Made by a program: the position numbers and the translations under genes. Of a stretch of 24,464 nucleotides of DNA, positions 7,873 to 14,537 are shown in pieces (position 1 is the stretch's first letter; the number at the start of each line of letters is the position of its first letter). The stretch is from an uncultured Collinsella sp. (GTDB taxonomy: Bacteria > Actinomycetota > Coriobacteriia > Coriobacteriales > Coriobacteriaceae). The DNA lies in NCBI GenBank assembly GCA_959596495.1, contig CAUFXK010000023.1:1-24464 (forward strand). Direction: 5' to 3'. Under the pieces are notes generated by a model. It ran no database searches. It saw only the letters and a program-made list of their open reading frames with translations, and was not told the origin of the DNA.

Positions 7873-8154
7873 TTAGTGCGGCCTGTCCATGTTTTGTTTC
7901 TGGCTGCGTTTGATGTGCAGACCGAGGCCGGCGGTTCCTGCGCCTGCTGCTGTGGCGCTTGCTGCCAAGAGCCATCGTCTGTCGTCTGTCTGTGCCAACG
8001 GTTCCTCGCGGTTGCCGCGGTCGAGCTCCGAGAGGTCGACCGTCACTTGCGTGGCGGCCTGCGCCTGTTCTTGCTGGGCAAAGGCCATGGCTGGCGCAAA
8101 CGCTAGGATACTGACGGCGGCGGCCAGGGCGACGGCCTTATGCCGTGTGCGCAC
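7873..8154 (-). CDS. Small exported protein with a degenerate sortase-type C-terminal anchor
   Basis: From a GTG at 8154 the product is 93 residues: a basic n-region (RTRHK), a hydrophobic core and an AFA signal-peptidase site near residue 26. A short polar stretch follows, then LAQTDD, a hydrophobic Ala/Gly segment of about 18 residues and a basic tail (KRSQK). That tail has the layout of a cell-wall sorting signal, but the LAxTG-type motif reads LAQTD with Asp in place of Gly. The GTG overlaps the end of the upstream gene by 17 bases, suggesting coupled translation. An in-frame TTG at 8184 gives ten more residues but lacks a spaced ribosome site. It could be a membrane-retained lipoprotein-like subunit rather than a sortase substrate. 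The next gene follows after 18 bases. Confidence 0.6.
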   Translation of the reverse strand: MRTRHKAVALAAAVSILAFAPAMAFAQQEQAQAATQVTVDLSELDRGNREEPLAQTDDRRWLLAASATAAGAGTAGLGLHIKRSQKQNMDRPH

Positions 8155-8737
8155 CGGGCTCGACCGTCCAGGTGATCGTTGCAACCTGATCGCCTTCGCC
8201 GGTTACGTGGAAGATGTCGCGCGTGACGCGGGCGACGTTTCCGCTTGTCTTGAGCTTAATTTTGTCCGTGCCGCCGGCAATGCCCTGGTAGCCCATGTCG
8301 AAGGCTGTATTCTTGGAAAGATCGAGGCCCGTCCCCTGCATTGCGGCGCTGGCGTTCTGGAGTGCGCCGTCGGGGCCGACCTTAAAGTCGATGGAGTTCT
8401 GCGCGGTTCCGGCCTTGGCGTCGGCGGCAATGGTCCAGGTGTTCATGGCGTCGATCTTCATGTTGGTGACATGGATGCCGTAGGCCGAATGATTGTCGAT
8501 GGTGGTCGCGTCTTCTGAGGGGCCCTGAAGCGTGCCGTCGGCCTTGGCGACGAAGGGAATAACCGTCGGAACTTTGAACTCAACGTTGTCGATCTCGGTC
8601 CTGACCATTACTTTCGTGGTTCCAACGCGCCCGGCTGCCATAGCTGGCGTCGGGGCGGCGCTCATTGCGAGCGCGAGCGCGAACCCTGCGCCCACGACGA
8701 GCGCTCTGGCTCCGTTCATGTTCCTGGTGATGTCCAT
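8138..8737 (-). CDS. Secreted beta-rich protein, possible surface-fibre subunit
   Basis: The 199-residue protein has a clear signal peptide (hydrophobic core about 10-28, AMA cleavage near 32-34). The mature part alternates polar and hydrophobic residues, as in secreted beta-sandwich proteins. A segment VPTVIPFVAKADGTLQGPS, followed by IDNHSAYGIHVTNMKI, recalls secreted TasA/WxL-like surface proteins of Gram-positive gut bacteria; this is a pattern impression, not a proven match. No cysteine, sortase motif or anchor is present. A GAAAGGA ribosome site stands 6-7 bases before the ATG. It lies in the middle of the exported-protein operon, downstream of a single-pass membrane protein and overlapping the small anchored protein. 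Secretion is near certain; function is unknown. Confidence 0.65.
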   Translation of the reverse strand: MDITRNMNGARALVVGAGFALALAMSAAPTPAMAAGRVGTTKVMVRTEIDNVEFKVPTVIPFVAKADGTLQGPSEDATTIDNHSAYGIHVTNMKIDAMNTWTIAADAKAGTAQNSIDFKVGPDGALQNASAAMQGTGLDLSKNTAFDMGYQGIAGGTDKIKLKTSGNVARVTRDIFHVTGEGDQVATITWTVEPGAHTA

Positions 8738-8755
8738 GGTCGTTCCTTTCTATTC

Positions 8756-8775
8756 GCCGCGGGCCGTCCCCGCGA
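8756..8775 (-). repeat. GC-rich hairpin between the membrane-protein gene and the secreted-protein gene
   Basis: On the minus strand CGCGGG and CCCGCG pair around a short loop in the 90-base gap between the two genes. It lies just before the ribosome site of the 199-residue protein. There is no T tract, so it is more likely an RNA-processing or stability element that sets different protein amounts than a terminator. Confidence 0.35.
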
Positions 8776-8827
8776 TGATTGGACGAATGCTGGTGAATTG
8801 CATGCGGTGCCGCGTCGGCCGGAAAAG

Positions 8828-9337
8828 CTAGTTCTCGGCTTGCTCAACCCGCACCTTGACACGTGTCGGATTGCCGTGGCTGTCGAGGGTCTTGGCATCG
8901 AGTGCCTGGATCTCGATGTACGCCTCGCCTTCTTTGATGTCGCCGGCGGGGCACGTCTCGATTGTCTTGCCGGTCTCGACCACACCGGATTCGTACATGG
9001 TCTCGTCGTTTTGGATGACGCGGAATCGCTGGGGAAATTTATTGTCTTGGACGTTTTGCACGTTGACGCGCAGCTTGCCGTCCTCCTGCAGCTGAGCGAC
9101 CGGCGCGACCGAAATCGTCATCATGTTGTCGCGGACGATAGCGTCGAGCTCATCTTGGATTTCCTGACGCGTTTTGCCCTCTGCCGTCGTGACTGAGGCG
9201 CCCGCTTCGGGCACGGGCTGCGACTGCCAGGCGTATAGCCCTACGGCGACAAGGGTACAGACGATGGCCAAGCAGACAACGATGAACTTCTTGCGACGAC
9301 CCAGTCCTGCAAGGCGGGGCGGCTTCTTCGCACTCAT
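8828..9337 (-). CDS. Single-pass membrane protein with extracytoplasmic Ig-like domain
   Basis: The 169-residue protein has a basic N-terminus (LGRRKK) followed by one hydrophobic segment (about 18-36). This gives a type II membrane anchor with the rest outside. The outer part starts with a helical stretch (TRQEIQDELDAIVRDNMM) and continues as a beta-rich domain with VYNV/RV-type strands and one cysteine (TCPAGD). Similar small anchored proteins sit beside secreted surface or pilus-like proteins in gut Gram-positives, which I recall only in general terms. Its ATG overlaps the stop of the upstream 98-residue gene by 4 bases (ATGA), so the two are translationally coupled. It may serve as membrane base or chaperone for the secreted proteins encoded downstream; that is inference. 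Confidence 0.65.
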   Translation of the reverse strand: MSAKKPPRLAGLGRRKKFIVVCLAIVCTLVAVGLYAWQSQPVPEAGASVTTAEGKTRQEIQDELDAIVRDNMMTISVAPVAQLQEDGKLRVNVQNVQDNKFPQRFRVIQNDETMYESGVVETGKTIETCPAGDIKEGEAYIEIQALDAKTLDSHGNPTRVKVRVEQAEN

Positions 9338-9630
9338 GCGGCGTCCTTGGTGGTGTAGACACGTGCGAACGTGGACGGGTCCGCTCCAAAGAGCATGTGA
9401 AGCATCAGGCGGCGCGAGTAGATGAGCTCGTCAAAGTCGCGAGGGAGCTCGATGTCGTGGATGCGCGCGATGTGGTGGGCGAGCGCCGAGAACGACTCGG
9501 GGTCGCAGATAACATCGGTGGTGACGTGGTAGACCGCCGTATCGGGGAACGCCTCTTCGTCGAAAGGCAGGAGATAGGGATCGTCGTCGACTTCGATGGC
9601 GACGCCGTACTGGGGCCAGTAATATGCCAT
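9334..9630 (-). CDS. Small soluble protein, possibly Vsr/DUF559-like fold, unknown function
   Basis: The 98-residue product has no signal or membrane segment. It opens YYWPQYGVAIEVDDDPY, recalling the core strand pair of Vsr/DUF559-type PD-(D/E)XK nucleases (a DFxWP...EVDG pattern). A VTTD strand and a helix ending in HHIARIHDIELP follow. If the likeness is real, only the C-terminal half of the fold is present and the upstream catalytic residues are missing, so nuclease activity is doubtful. The ATG has GGGAGG 5 bases upstream. It is the first gene of the minus-strand cluster and overlaps the membrane-protein gene by 4 bases, so the link to exported proteins is by operon only. The high Asp/Glu content in the middle is notable. 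Confidence 0.55.
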   Translation of the reverse strand: MAYYWPQYGVAIEVDDDPYLLPFDEEAFPDTAVYHVTTDVICDPESFSALAHHIARIHDIELPRDFDELIYSRRLMLHMLFGADPSTFARVYTTKDAA

Positions 9631-9652
9631 GGGAACCTCCCTGCTTCTGGGA

Positions 9653-9674
9653 CCAAAACTTCTATCGGTTTTGG
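9653..9674. promoter_or_regulatory. Palindrome CCAAAAC-N8-GTTTTGG in the surface-cluster leader
   Basis: CCAAAAC (9653-9659) and GTTTTGG (9668-9674) form a perfect 7-bp inverted repeat with an 8-base centre, 23 bases upstream of the 98-residue gene start. In the predicted leader RNA it would form a hairpin just before the ribosome site; as DNA it could be an operator. Confidence 0.4.
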
Positions 9675-9704
9675 CTGTCGACGCCGACCGTATCAGCCGC
9701 TACT

Positions 9705-9722
9705 TGACCAATTTCTGACCAA
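9705..9722. repeat. Direct repeat TGACCAA with 11-base period
   Basis: TGACCAA occurs at 9705-9711 and again at 9716-9722, one helical turn apart. It lies inside the leader between the minus-strand promoter and the palindrome. Such phased repeats often bind regulators on one face of DNA; the role here is inferred. Confidence 0.3.
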
Positions 9723-9763
9723 ATGCTTGACGGATTGGCGTCTCCGCAGGTAAAAGGCGGCAA

Positions 9764-9792
9764 AAAATACTCCAACTTTTTTCGAGCGTCAA
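9764..9792 (-). promoter_or_regulatory. Strong sigma-70-type promoter for the surface-protein cluster
   Basis: On the minus strand TTGACG (9787-9792) and TATTTT (9764-9769) are separated by exactly 17 bases, close to the housekeeping consensus. Transcription should start near 9757, leaving a leader of about 127 bases before the 98-residue gene. Confidence 0.6.
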
Positions 9793-9866
9793 TCGCGCGG
9801 TCGGCGACGGCGGGGCCATATGTGTCAAAAGCATCGTCTGCCGAGGAAATCAAGCCGCTCGCCGAA

Positions 9867-9894
9867 TTGCACGAACGTAAAAATCGCCAATTAT
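9867..9894 (+). promoter_or_regulatory. Putative promoter for the lactate dehydrogenase-etfBA operon
   Basis: TTGCAC (9867-9872) and AATTAT (9889-9894) are 16 bases apart, a moderate match to a sigma-70 promoter. The start codon follows about 80 bases later. A second possible -10, TAACAT, lies further down without a good -35. Confidence 0.35.
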
Positions 9895-9976
9895 GGAGAC
9901 GGTCTCGAACACGTCGACGAAACGATGCGGTAACATCTCCCTGCAAACACTGTAGTTAGCTAAAGGGGGAGTTCGC

Positions 9977-11578
9977 GTGTCTGCAACCATCAAACCCTTC
10001 ACCGACGAGTTCGAAGAGTATGGTCGCGATGAGTCTCGCGCATCGGGCGAGGCCTCGAGCATCTCGTTTCCGACAACGGAAGACGAGGTCCGCGTCATTT
10101 TGGAAAAGCTCCATGCCGAGTGTGTCCCGGTAACGGTTCAGGGCGCCCGAACTGGCCTTGCCGCCGGCGCCGTGCCCCACGGCGGGCATATCCTCAATAC
10201 TTCCCGTATGAATCGCTACTTGGGCCTTCGCCGCGATGAACAAGGCCGCTTTCTACTGCGTGTGGAGCCGGGCGTTGTGCTCTCGGAGCTGCGCAAGCAG
10301 CTGAGCAAGAAGGTGCTGCCGATCGCTGGTTGGGACCAGGTATCGCTTGAGGCCTACGAGGAGTTCCAAGAGGCCCCGGAGCAGTTTTTTCCCACCGATC
10401 CCACCGAGGCGTCTGCCTGTCTGGGCGGCATGGCGGCATGTAACGCCTCCGGTGCCCGCAGCTACGCCTACGGTCCCATGCGCCCACATATCACGGGACT
10501 CCACGTCGCGCTGGCTGATGGCGATTTGCTTGAGCTTCAGCGCGGCGAGGCTTTTGCCCAGGGCCGCCACCTGTCGCTCGTGACGGCAGCGGGCCGTGCA
10601 CTCGAGCTCGACCTTCCCGACTACACCATGCCCAAGACCAAAAATGCTTCGGGCTATTTCGTTGCTGACGATATGGATGCCATCGATCTGTTTATCGGTG
10701 CGTGTGGCACAATCGGCGTCATCACCGAGCTCGAGATTGCCCTGCAGGCGGCGCCTGCGGTCGTTTGGGGCGTGAGCTGTTTCTTTGACAGCGAAGACAA
10801 GGCCGTGTCCTTTACCGATTCTGTGCGTCCCGTCCTGTCCCACGCGGCTGCCATCGAATATTTCGATGCGGGCGCCCTGGATATCCTACGTCGCCAGCGC
10901 GAGCAGTCGACGGCGTTCGCCTCGCTGCCGGCGCTCGACAAAGACGCCAAGGTCTGTGTCTACGTGGAGCTCGACTGCGACGACGAAGCCCAGGCGACCG
11001 AGGAACTGTACCACCTGGGATGGGTGCTCGAGTTCGCGGGTGGCCGCGACGATGCGACATGGGTCGCGCGCACCGAGGTTGATCGCGAGTGCCAGCGGTT
11101 CTTCCGCCATGCGGCCCCCGAGAGCGTCAATATGCTGATCGACGAGCGTCGCCGCACGGATCCCACCATCACCAAACTGGGTTCGGACATGTCGGTGCCC
11201 AATGCACGCCTTGCCGATGTCGTGGCCCTCTATCGCCGCACGCTGGCCGAAAGCGGGCTTGAATCTGCTGCCTGGGGGCACATCGGTAACAACCATCTGC
11301 ATGTGAACATCCTGCCGCGCGATGCGCAGGACTACCGTCGCGGTGGCGAGCTGTTTGCCCAGTGGGCTGCGGAGGTAACGGCTATGGGCGGTGCCGTTTC
11401 TGCCGAGCACGGCGTCGGCAAGATCAAGGCGGGCTTCTTAGAGACGATGTACGGTCACGAGGCCATGGTCGAGTCGGCGCGGCTCAAGCTCCAGCTCGAT
11501 CCTGCCGGCCAGCTGGGTCGCGGCAACCTGTTTTCGGAGAAGCTCTTGGATGAGCTCGTCCAGAAAGGGGGCGCGTGA
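9977..11578 (+). CDS. FAD-linked D-lactate/2-hydroxyacid dehydrogenase (GlcD/LctD-like)
   Basis: The 533-residue protein has an N-terminal PCMH-type FAD-binding domain with GARTGLAAGAVP (56-67) and an NASG-type segment. A C-terminal FAD-oxidase domain carries GHIGNNHLH (434-442; H435, H440 and H442) and EHGVGK (from about 477), the usual metal and substrate histidines. It oxidises a 2-hydroxyacid such as lactate or glycolate. The start is GTG, with AAAGGGGGAG 6 bases upstream. The next genes are etfB and a ferredoxin-fused etfA with no gap, as in the lactate dehydrogenase/Etf complex of Acetobacterium woodii. There, lactate oxidation by NAD+ is driven by reduced ferredoxin. This supports a lactate role over a plain glycolate oxidase. 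Length is slightly above the common 460-470 residues. Substrate stereochemistry cannot be read from sequence. Confidence 0.88.
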   Translation: MSATIKPFTDEFEEYGRDESRASGEASSISFPTTEDEVRVILEKLHAECVPVTVQGARTGLAAGAVPHGGHILNTSRMNRYLGLRRDEQGRFLLRVEPGVVLSELRKQLSKKVLPIAGWDQVSLEAYEEFQEAPEQFFPTDPTEASACLGGMAACNASGARSYAYGPMRPHITGLHVALADGDLLELQRGEAFAQGRHLSLVTAAGRALELDLPDYTMPKTKNASGYFVADDMDAIDLFIGACGTIGVITELEIALQAAPAVVWGVSCFFDSEDKAVSFTDSVRPVLSHAAAIEYFDAGALDILRRQREQSTAFASLPALDKDAKVCVYVELDCDDEAQATEELYHLGWVLEFAGGRDDATWVARTEVDRECQRFFRHAAPESVNMLIDERRRTDPTITKLGSDMSVPNARLADVVALYRRTLAESGLESAAWGHIGNNHLHVNILPRDAQDYRRGGELFAQWAAEVTAMGGAVSAEHGVGKIKAGFLETMYGHEAMVESARLKLQLDPAGQLGRGNLFSEKLLDELVQKGGA

Positions 11579-11580
11579 AG

Positions 11581-12396
11581 ATGAGCGATTTCCATATGGT
11601 GGTGTGCGTCAAGGCCGTGCCGGGCAGCACCGAGGTCAAGATGGACCCCAAGACCAATACCATCGTGCGCGATGGCAAGCAGGCGGTCATTAATCCCTTT
11701 GATGCGAGCGCTTTGGAATGCGCGCTGGCGCTGAAGGACGACTTTATCGGCTTTGGCATGGACGTGCGTGTGACGGTGGTGTCGATGGGCATCCCCGCGA
11801 CCGAATCGCTGCTGCGCGACTGCATCGCCCGCGGTGCCGACGACGCGCTGCTGCTGACCGATCGCGCCTTTGCGGGCGCCGATACCCTAGCCACCACCTA
11901 TGCCCTCAAATGCGGCATCGAGGCACTCGATGAGGACTTTGACCTGCTCATCTGCGGCAAGATGGCAGTGGACGGCGATACGGCCCAGATCGGCCCCGAG
12001 CTGGCCGGCGCCTTTGGGGTCCCCTGCGTGACCGACGTGAGCTGTGTGCAGAGCGCGGGATTTACGACGTGTGGCTCGCTGGCACTCGTCCACGGCTGCG
12101 ATGCCGGCGAGGAGACGGTGTACCTGGAGATGCCGTGTGCGATGACGACCGCCAAGGAGATTGGCCAGCTGCGCATGCCGAGTATTGCCGGTATTCGCGC
12201 GGCCGAGGATGCAGACGTGCGCGTGGCCAGCGCTGCCGACGTAAACGCCGACCCCTCGCGTTGCGGCCTTGCCGGATCACCGACGCAGGTCGTGCGCTCG
12301 TTTGTGCCCGACCGTGACCAAACGTGCGAGGCCGTCGAGGGAACGGCGTCCGAGCAGGCGGTAAAACTTGCCAAGATTATCGAGGGGATGGCATAG
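11581..12396 (+). CDS. etfB: Electron transfer flavoprotein beta subunit (EtfB/LctB-like)
   Basis: The product (271 residues from ATG 11581) has the EtfB opening MVVCVKAVPGS and the family signature region VDGDTAQIGPELAGAFGVP, with a DLLICGKMAVDGD segment before it. It pairs with EtfA to carry electrons between the upstream flavoprotein dehydrogenase and NAD+/ferredoxin. A GTG at 11575 that overlaps the preceding TGA is an equally possible start two codons earlier; the AAAGGGGG stretch lies 4 bases before the GTG and 10 before the ATG. The stop is directly followed by the ATG of etfA, so all three subunits are likely made in step. The overall length is normal for the family. Confidence 0.9.
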   Translation: MSDFHMVVCVKAVPGSTEVKMDPKTNTIVRDGKQAVINPFDASALECALALKDDFIGFGMDVRVTVVSMGIPATESLLRDCIARGADDALLLTDRAFAGADTLATTYALKCGIEALDEDFDLLICGKMAVDGDTAQIGPELAGAFGVPCVTDVSCVQSAGFTTCGSLALVHGCDAGEETVYLEMPCAMTTAKEIGQLRMPSIAGIRAAEDADVRVASAADVNADPSRCGLAGSPTQVVRSFVPDRDQTCEAVEGTASEQAVKLAKIIEGMA

Positions 12397-13602
12397 ATGA
12401 GCGGGCTGATTATCGATAGCGAAGCCTGTATCGGCTGCGGTCGCTGCGTTCGCGCCTGCGCCTCGGGCGGCATTGTGGTGGAGGGTGAGCGCCCCAATCG
12501 CTGTGCCCGCGTAACCGACGGCTGTATCCTGTGCGGTGGGTGCGTCGACGCCTGCCCCGTCAACGCCATCTCGATTGAGCGCGACGAGGCCGCCGGCGCG
12601 GCAGACCTTGACGCATATCGAGACATCTGGATCTTCGTGCAGACTGACGAGCACGATGCCGTTGCATCCGTGGCCTTCGAGCTCATGGGCAAGGGGCGCG
12701 AGCTTGCCGATGCCCGCGGCTGCCGTCTGGTGGCACTGGTCGGCATGAGCCCCGAGGGCTCACTCGGGGACCTGGAGCATCTGATTTGCGCCGGTGCGGA
12801 CGAAGTTCTGGTCTGTCGTGACGAGCGCCTGCGTCAGAACGACGCGGAGGTCTACGCCCGCTTGATCTGCGATTTGGTAGCCGAGCGCAAGCCCGAGGCC
12901 ATTCTGTACGGCGCGGCCGCCTTTGGTCGCGAGCTGGCGCCCGGTGTGGCCGTGCGCTTGCAGACGGGCCTTACGGCCGATTGCACGGTGCTTTCGATGG
13001 ATACGGAGACGGGTCTGCTGCAGCAGACGCGCCCGGCGTTTGGCGGCAACCTGATGGCCACCATTATCTGCCCCAACCACCGTCCTCAGATGGCAACGGT
13101 GCGCCCCGGCATCTTTAAGGCGCTCGAGTTTGACTATAGCCGCTCCGGCACGATTGCCCAGGTAGTGCTAGCGGATGACGTTAAGGCCCGTGTCGAGATC
13201 TCGATTCCCGCCGAGGAGTGGGGACAGCAGGCCTCAATTGCCGATGCCGAGCGTCTAGTCGTGGTGGGCCGCGGCATCGGCTCCAAGAAAAACCTACCGC
13301 TGATGCGAAAGCTTGCCGAGGCTCTGGGTGCCGAGCTTGGCTGCACGCGCCCCGTGGTGGAGGCCGGCTGGCTGGAGTATCGCCACCAAATTGGCCAGAC
13401 GGGTGTATCGGTCTCGCCCAAGCTCCTCGTGAGCATCGGTGTCTCGGGCGCTATCCAGCATCTCGCCGGCATCGGTGGGGCGGAGTGCATTGTCGCCATC
13501 AATGAGGACCCGGATGCCCCCATCTTCGGTGCCGCCCAGTACAAGGTCGTCGGCGATACCGTTGAGATCGTTGAGGAACTGCTGGCTCAGCTCGAGTGCT
13601 AA
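12397..13602 (+). CDS. etfA: Electron transfer flavoprotein alpha subunit with N-terminal 2[4Fe-4S] ferredoxin domain (LctC-like)
   Basis: Residues 1-65 form a bacterial ferredoxin domain: C11, C14, C17 and C21, then C43, C46, C49 and C53, which bind two [4Fe-4S] clusters. The rest (about 70-401) is EtfA, with the C-terminal FAD-binding domain showing SIGVSGAIQHLAGI and INEDPDAPIF. Plain EtfA lacks the ferredoxin part. The fusion is known from confurcating or bifurcating complexes such as LctBCD and CarCDE, where it exchanges electrons with ferredoxin. With the adjacent dehydrogenase this points to a ferredoxin-dependent lactate oxidation complex in the cytoplasm. Its TAA overlaps the stop codon of the convergent HD-domain gene by 4 bases. 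No cluster-ligand residue is missing. Confidence 0.9.
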   Translation: MSGLIIDSEACIGCGRCVRACASGGIVVEGERPNRCARVTDGCILCGGCVDACPVNAISIERDEAAGAADLDAYRDIWIFVQTDEHDAVASVAFELMGKGRELADARGCRLVALVGMSPEGSLGDLEHLICAGADEVLVCRDERLRQNDAEVYARLICDLVAERKPEAILYGAAAFGRELAPGVAVRLQTGLTADCTVLSMDTETGLLQQTRPAFGGNLMATIICPNHRPQMATVRPGIFKALEFDYSRSGTIAQVVLADDVKARVEISIPAEEWGQQASIADAERLVVVGRGIGSKKNLPLMRKLAEALGAELGCTRPVVEAGWLEYRHQIGQTGVSVSPKLLVSIGVSGAIQHLAGIGGAECIVAINEDPDAPIFGAAQYKVVGDTVEIVEELLAQLEC

Positions 13603-14411
13603 GCGCTTGCCAGCCAGCGGCGCAGCTCGTCCTTAAGGCGGCTCCAGGTTGCCTGCGCGGCGGGGTCGGTTAAGGGTCGCGTAATGCCAAAGGGCGCGTC
13701 GAGCAGGCGATAGATATCGCCTTGCTCGCGCGCCAGTGCACGGCTTGCCGGATGGACGAGCTCAAACATAAAGCAGATGAGCCCCACCAGGTAGTCCGCC
13801 GGCTCGTTGCGCTCGTCACGCGCGACGCAGCGATGCTCGTCAAAGGCGGTAAGCGCCGGTGTCGAGAAGTGGCTGGCGAGAAACGTGTCCTCATCCACCT
13901 TGAGGATGGTGTCGACGGTGCTGTCGGCGATGGTGCGCATAATGTCGATCTTGTCGCCATCGCGCACGATCTCGCAGAAGCTCCGTGTACGGGTGTCGAG
14001 TTCCGTGGGCAGGCGAAAATCACTGTGGTGGGCGATGCTCGCGCGGATCAGTTCGTCCTCTGCCGGGTCATCGATAAAGTCGCGGATGCTCGTTACGGCG
14101 GGTGCATCGGCGGGATTCTCGCCAAAGAGGACCTCGATGCCCAGCGCTGCATGGCTCATGCTCTCGGCGTCCTTAAAGGTGTCCCAGCGCCGCAACTGCT
14201 CAAAGCGGCCCATATCGTGTAGCAGGCCGCAAAGCCATGCCAGGTCAATATCTTCTGACGACCAGCCCTGCTCGCGCGCTACGGCATCGCATGCCTCGGC
14301 CACGTGGTACGTATGCTCGATTTTGAGCGCGATGCGTGGGTTGGTGGCGTCGTAGGCATCGGTGTAGCTTTTGAAGGCCGCGCGCGCCCGGTCTCGATCG
14401 ATAGCTGTCAT
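13599..14411 (-). CDS. HD-domain phosphohydrolase
   Basis: The 270-residue protein carries an HD metal-binding pattern: KIEHTYHV with H33/H36, the HD pair at 65-66 in LLHDMGR, a further His pair in IAHHSD (about 129-130) and a DGDKID motif downstream. HD proteins hydrolyse phosphate esters, often nucleotides or signalling nucleotides; the substrate here cannot be told. No membrane segment or fused domain is present. An AGGAAG ribosome site lies upstream of the ATG at 14411. It is divergent from the azlCD pair and shares with it a short upstream region that holds a strong palindrome. It is convergent with etfA and their stop codons overlap, so antisense transcription between them is likely unless a terminator lies inside the coding region. 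Confidence 0.8.
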   Translation of the reverse strand: MTAIDRDRARAAFKSYTDAYDATNPRIALKIEHTYHVAEACDAVAREQGWSSEDIDLAWLCGLLHDMGRFEQLRRWDTFKDAESMSHAALGIEVLFGENPADAPAVTSIRDFIDDPAEDELIRASIAHHSDFRLPTELDTRTRSFCEIVRDGDKIDIMRTIADSTVDTILKVDEDTFLASHFSTPALTAFDEHRCVARDERNEPADYLVGLICFMFELVHPASRALAREQGDIYRLLDAPFGITRPLTDPAAQATWSRLKDELRRWLASA

Positions 14412-14442
14412 AATGACTTCCTAAAAAGTTGTGTCTTTCGAT

Positions 14443-14478
14443 CCGGTGGCAATTGTAGGTGAACTTTATTGCCACCGG
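14443..14478. promoter_or_regulatory. Perfect 11-bp inverted repeat between the HD gene and azlC
   Basis: CCGGTGGCAAT (14443-14453) and ATTGCCACCGG (14468-14478) pair perfectly around 14 bases. No T tract follows on either strand, so it is not a terminator. The core contains TACAAT on the minus strand, a good -10 for the HD gene. It is best read as an operator for one or both divergent genes, or a leader-RNA hairpin. Confidence 0.55.
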
Positions 14479-14537
14479 TTGATATTTCTGCTGCGTTGCA
14501 AGGCGCGCTGCAGACGACTTACCAGAATGGGAGTGGC

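Larger units (their letters stand above)
9631..9976. other. 346-base divergent intergenic region with promoters and repeats, no convincing gene
   Basis: This is the only gene-free stretch above 300 bases. It separates the minus-strand surface cluster from the plus-strand lactate dehydrogenase operon. It holds a near-consensus minus promoter, a plausible plus promoter, a 7-bp inverted repeat and an 11-base-period direct repeat. Two overlapping antiparallel frames (9662-9946 minus, 9723-9959 plus) are open, but neither has a ribosome site or a recognisable product, and both would run across the promoters. Confidence 0.6.

Noticed and set aside
9662..9946. Possible small genes in the intergenic region (9662-9946 minus and 9723-9959 plus)
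   Set aside because: Both cross a near-consensus promoter, lack ribosome sites and have no recognisable product. They might be a decayed or repeated element, which needs a database search.
14443..14478. Intrinsic terminator between the HD gene and azlC
   Set aside because: The stem is strong but there is no T tract on either strand, and it lies between divergent starts, where no transcript needs to end.
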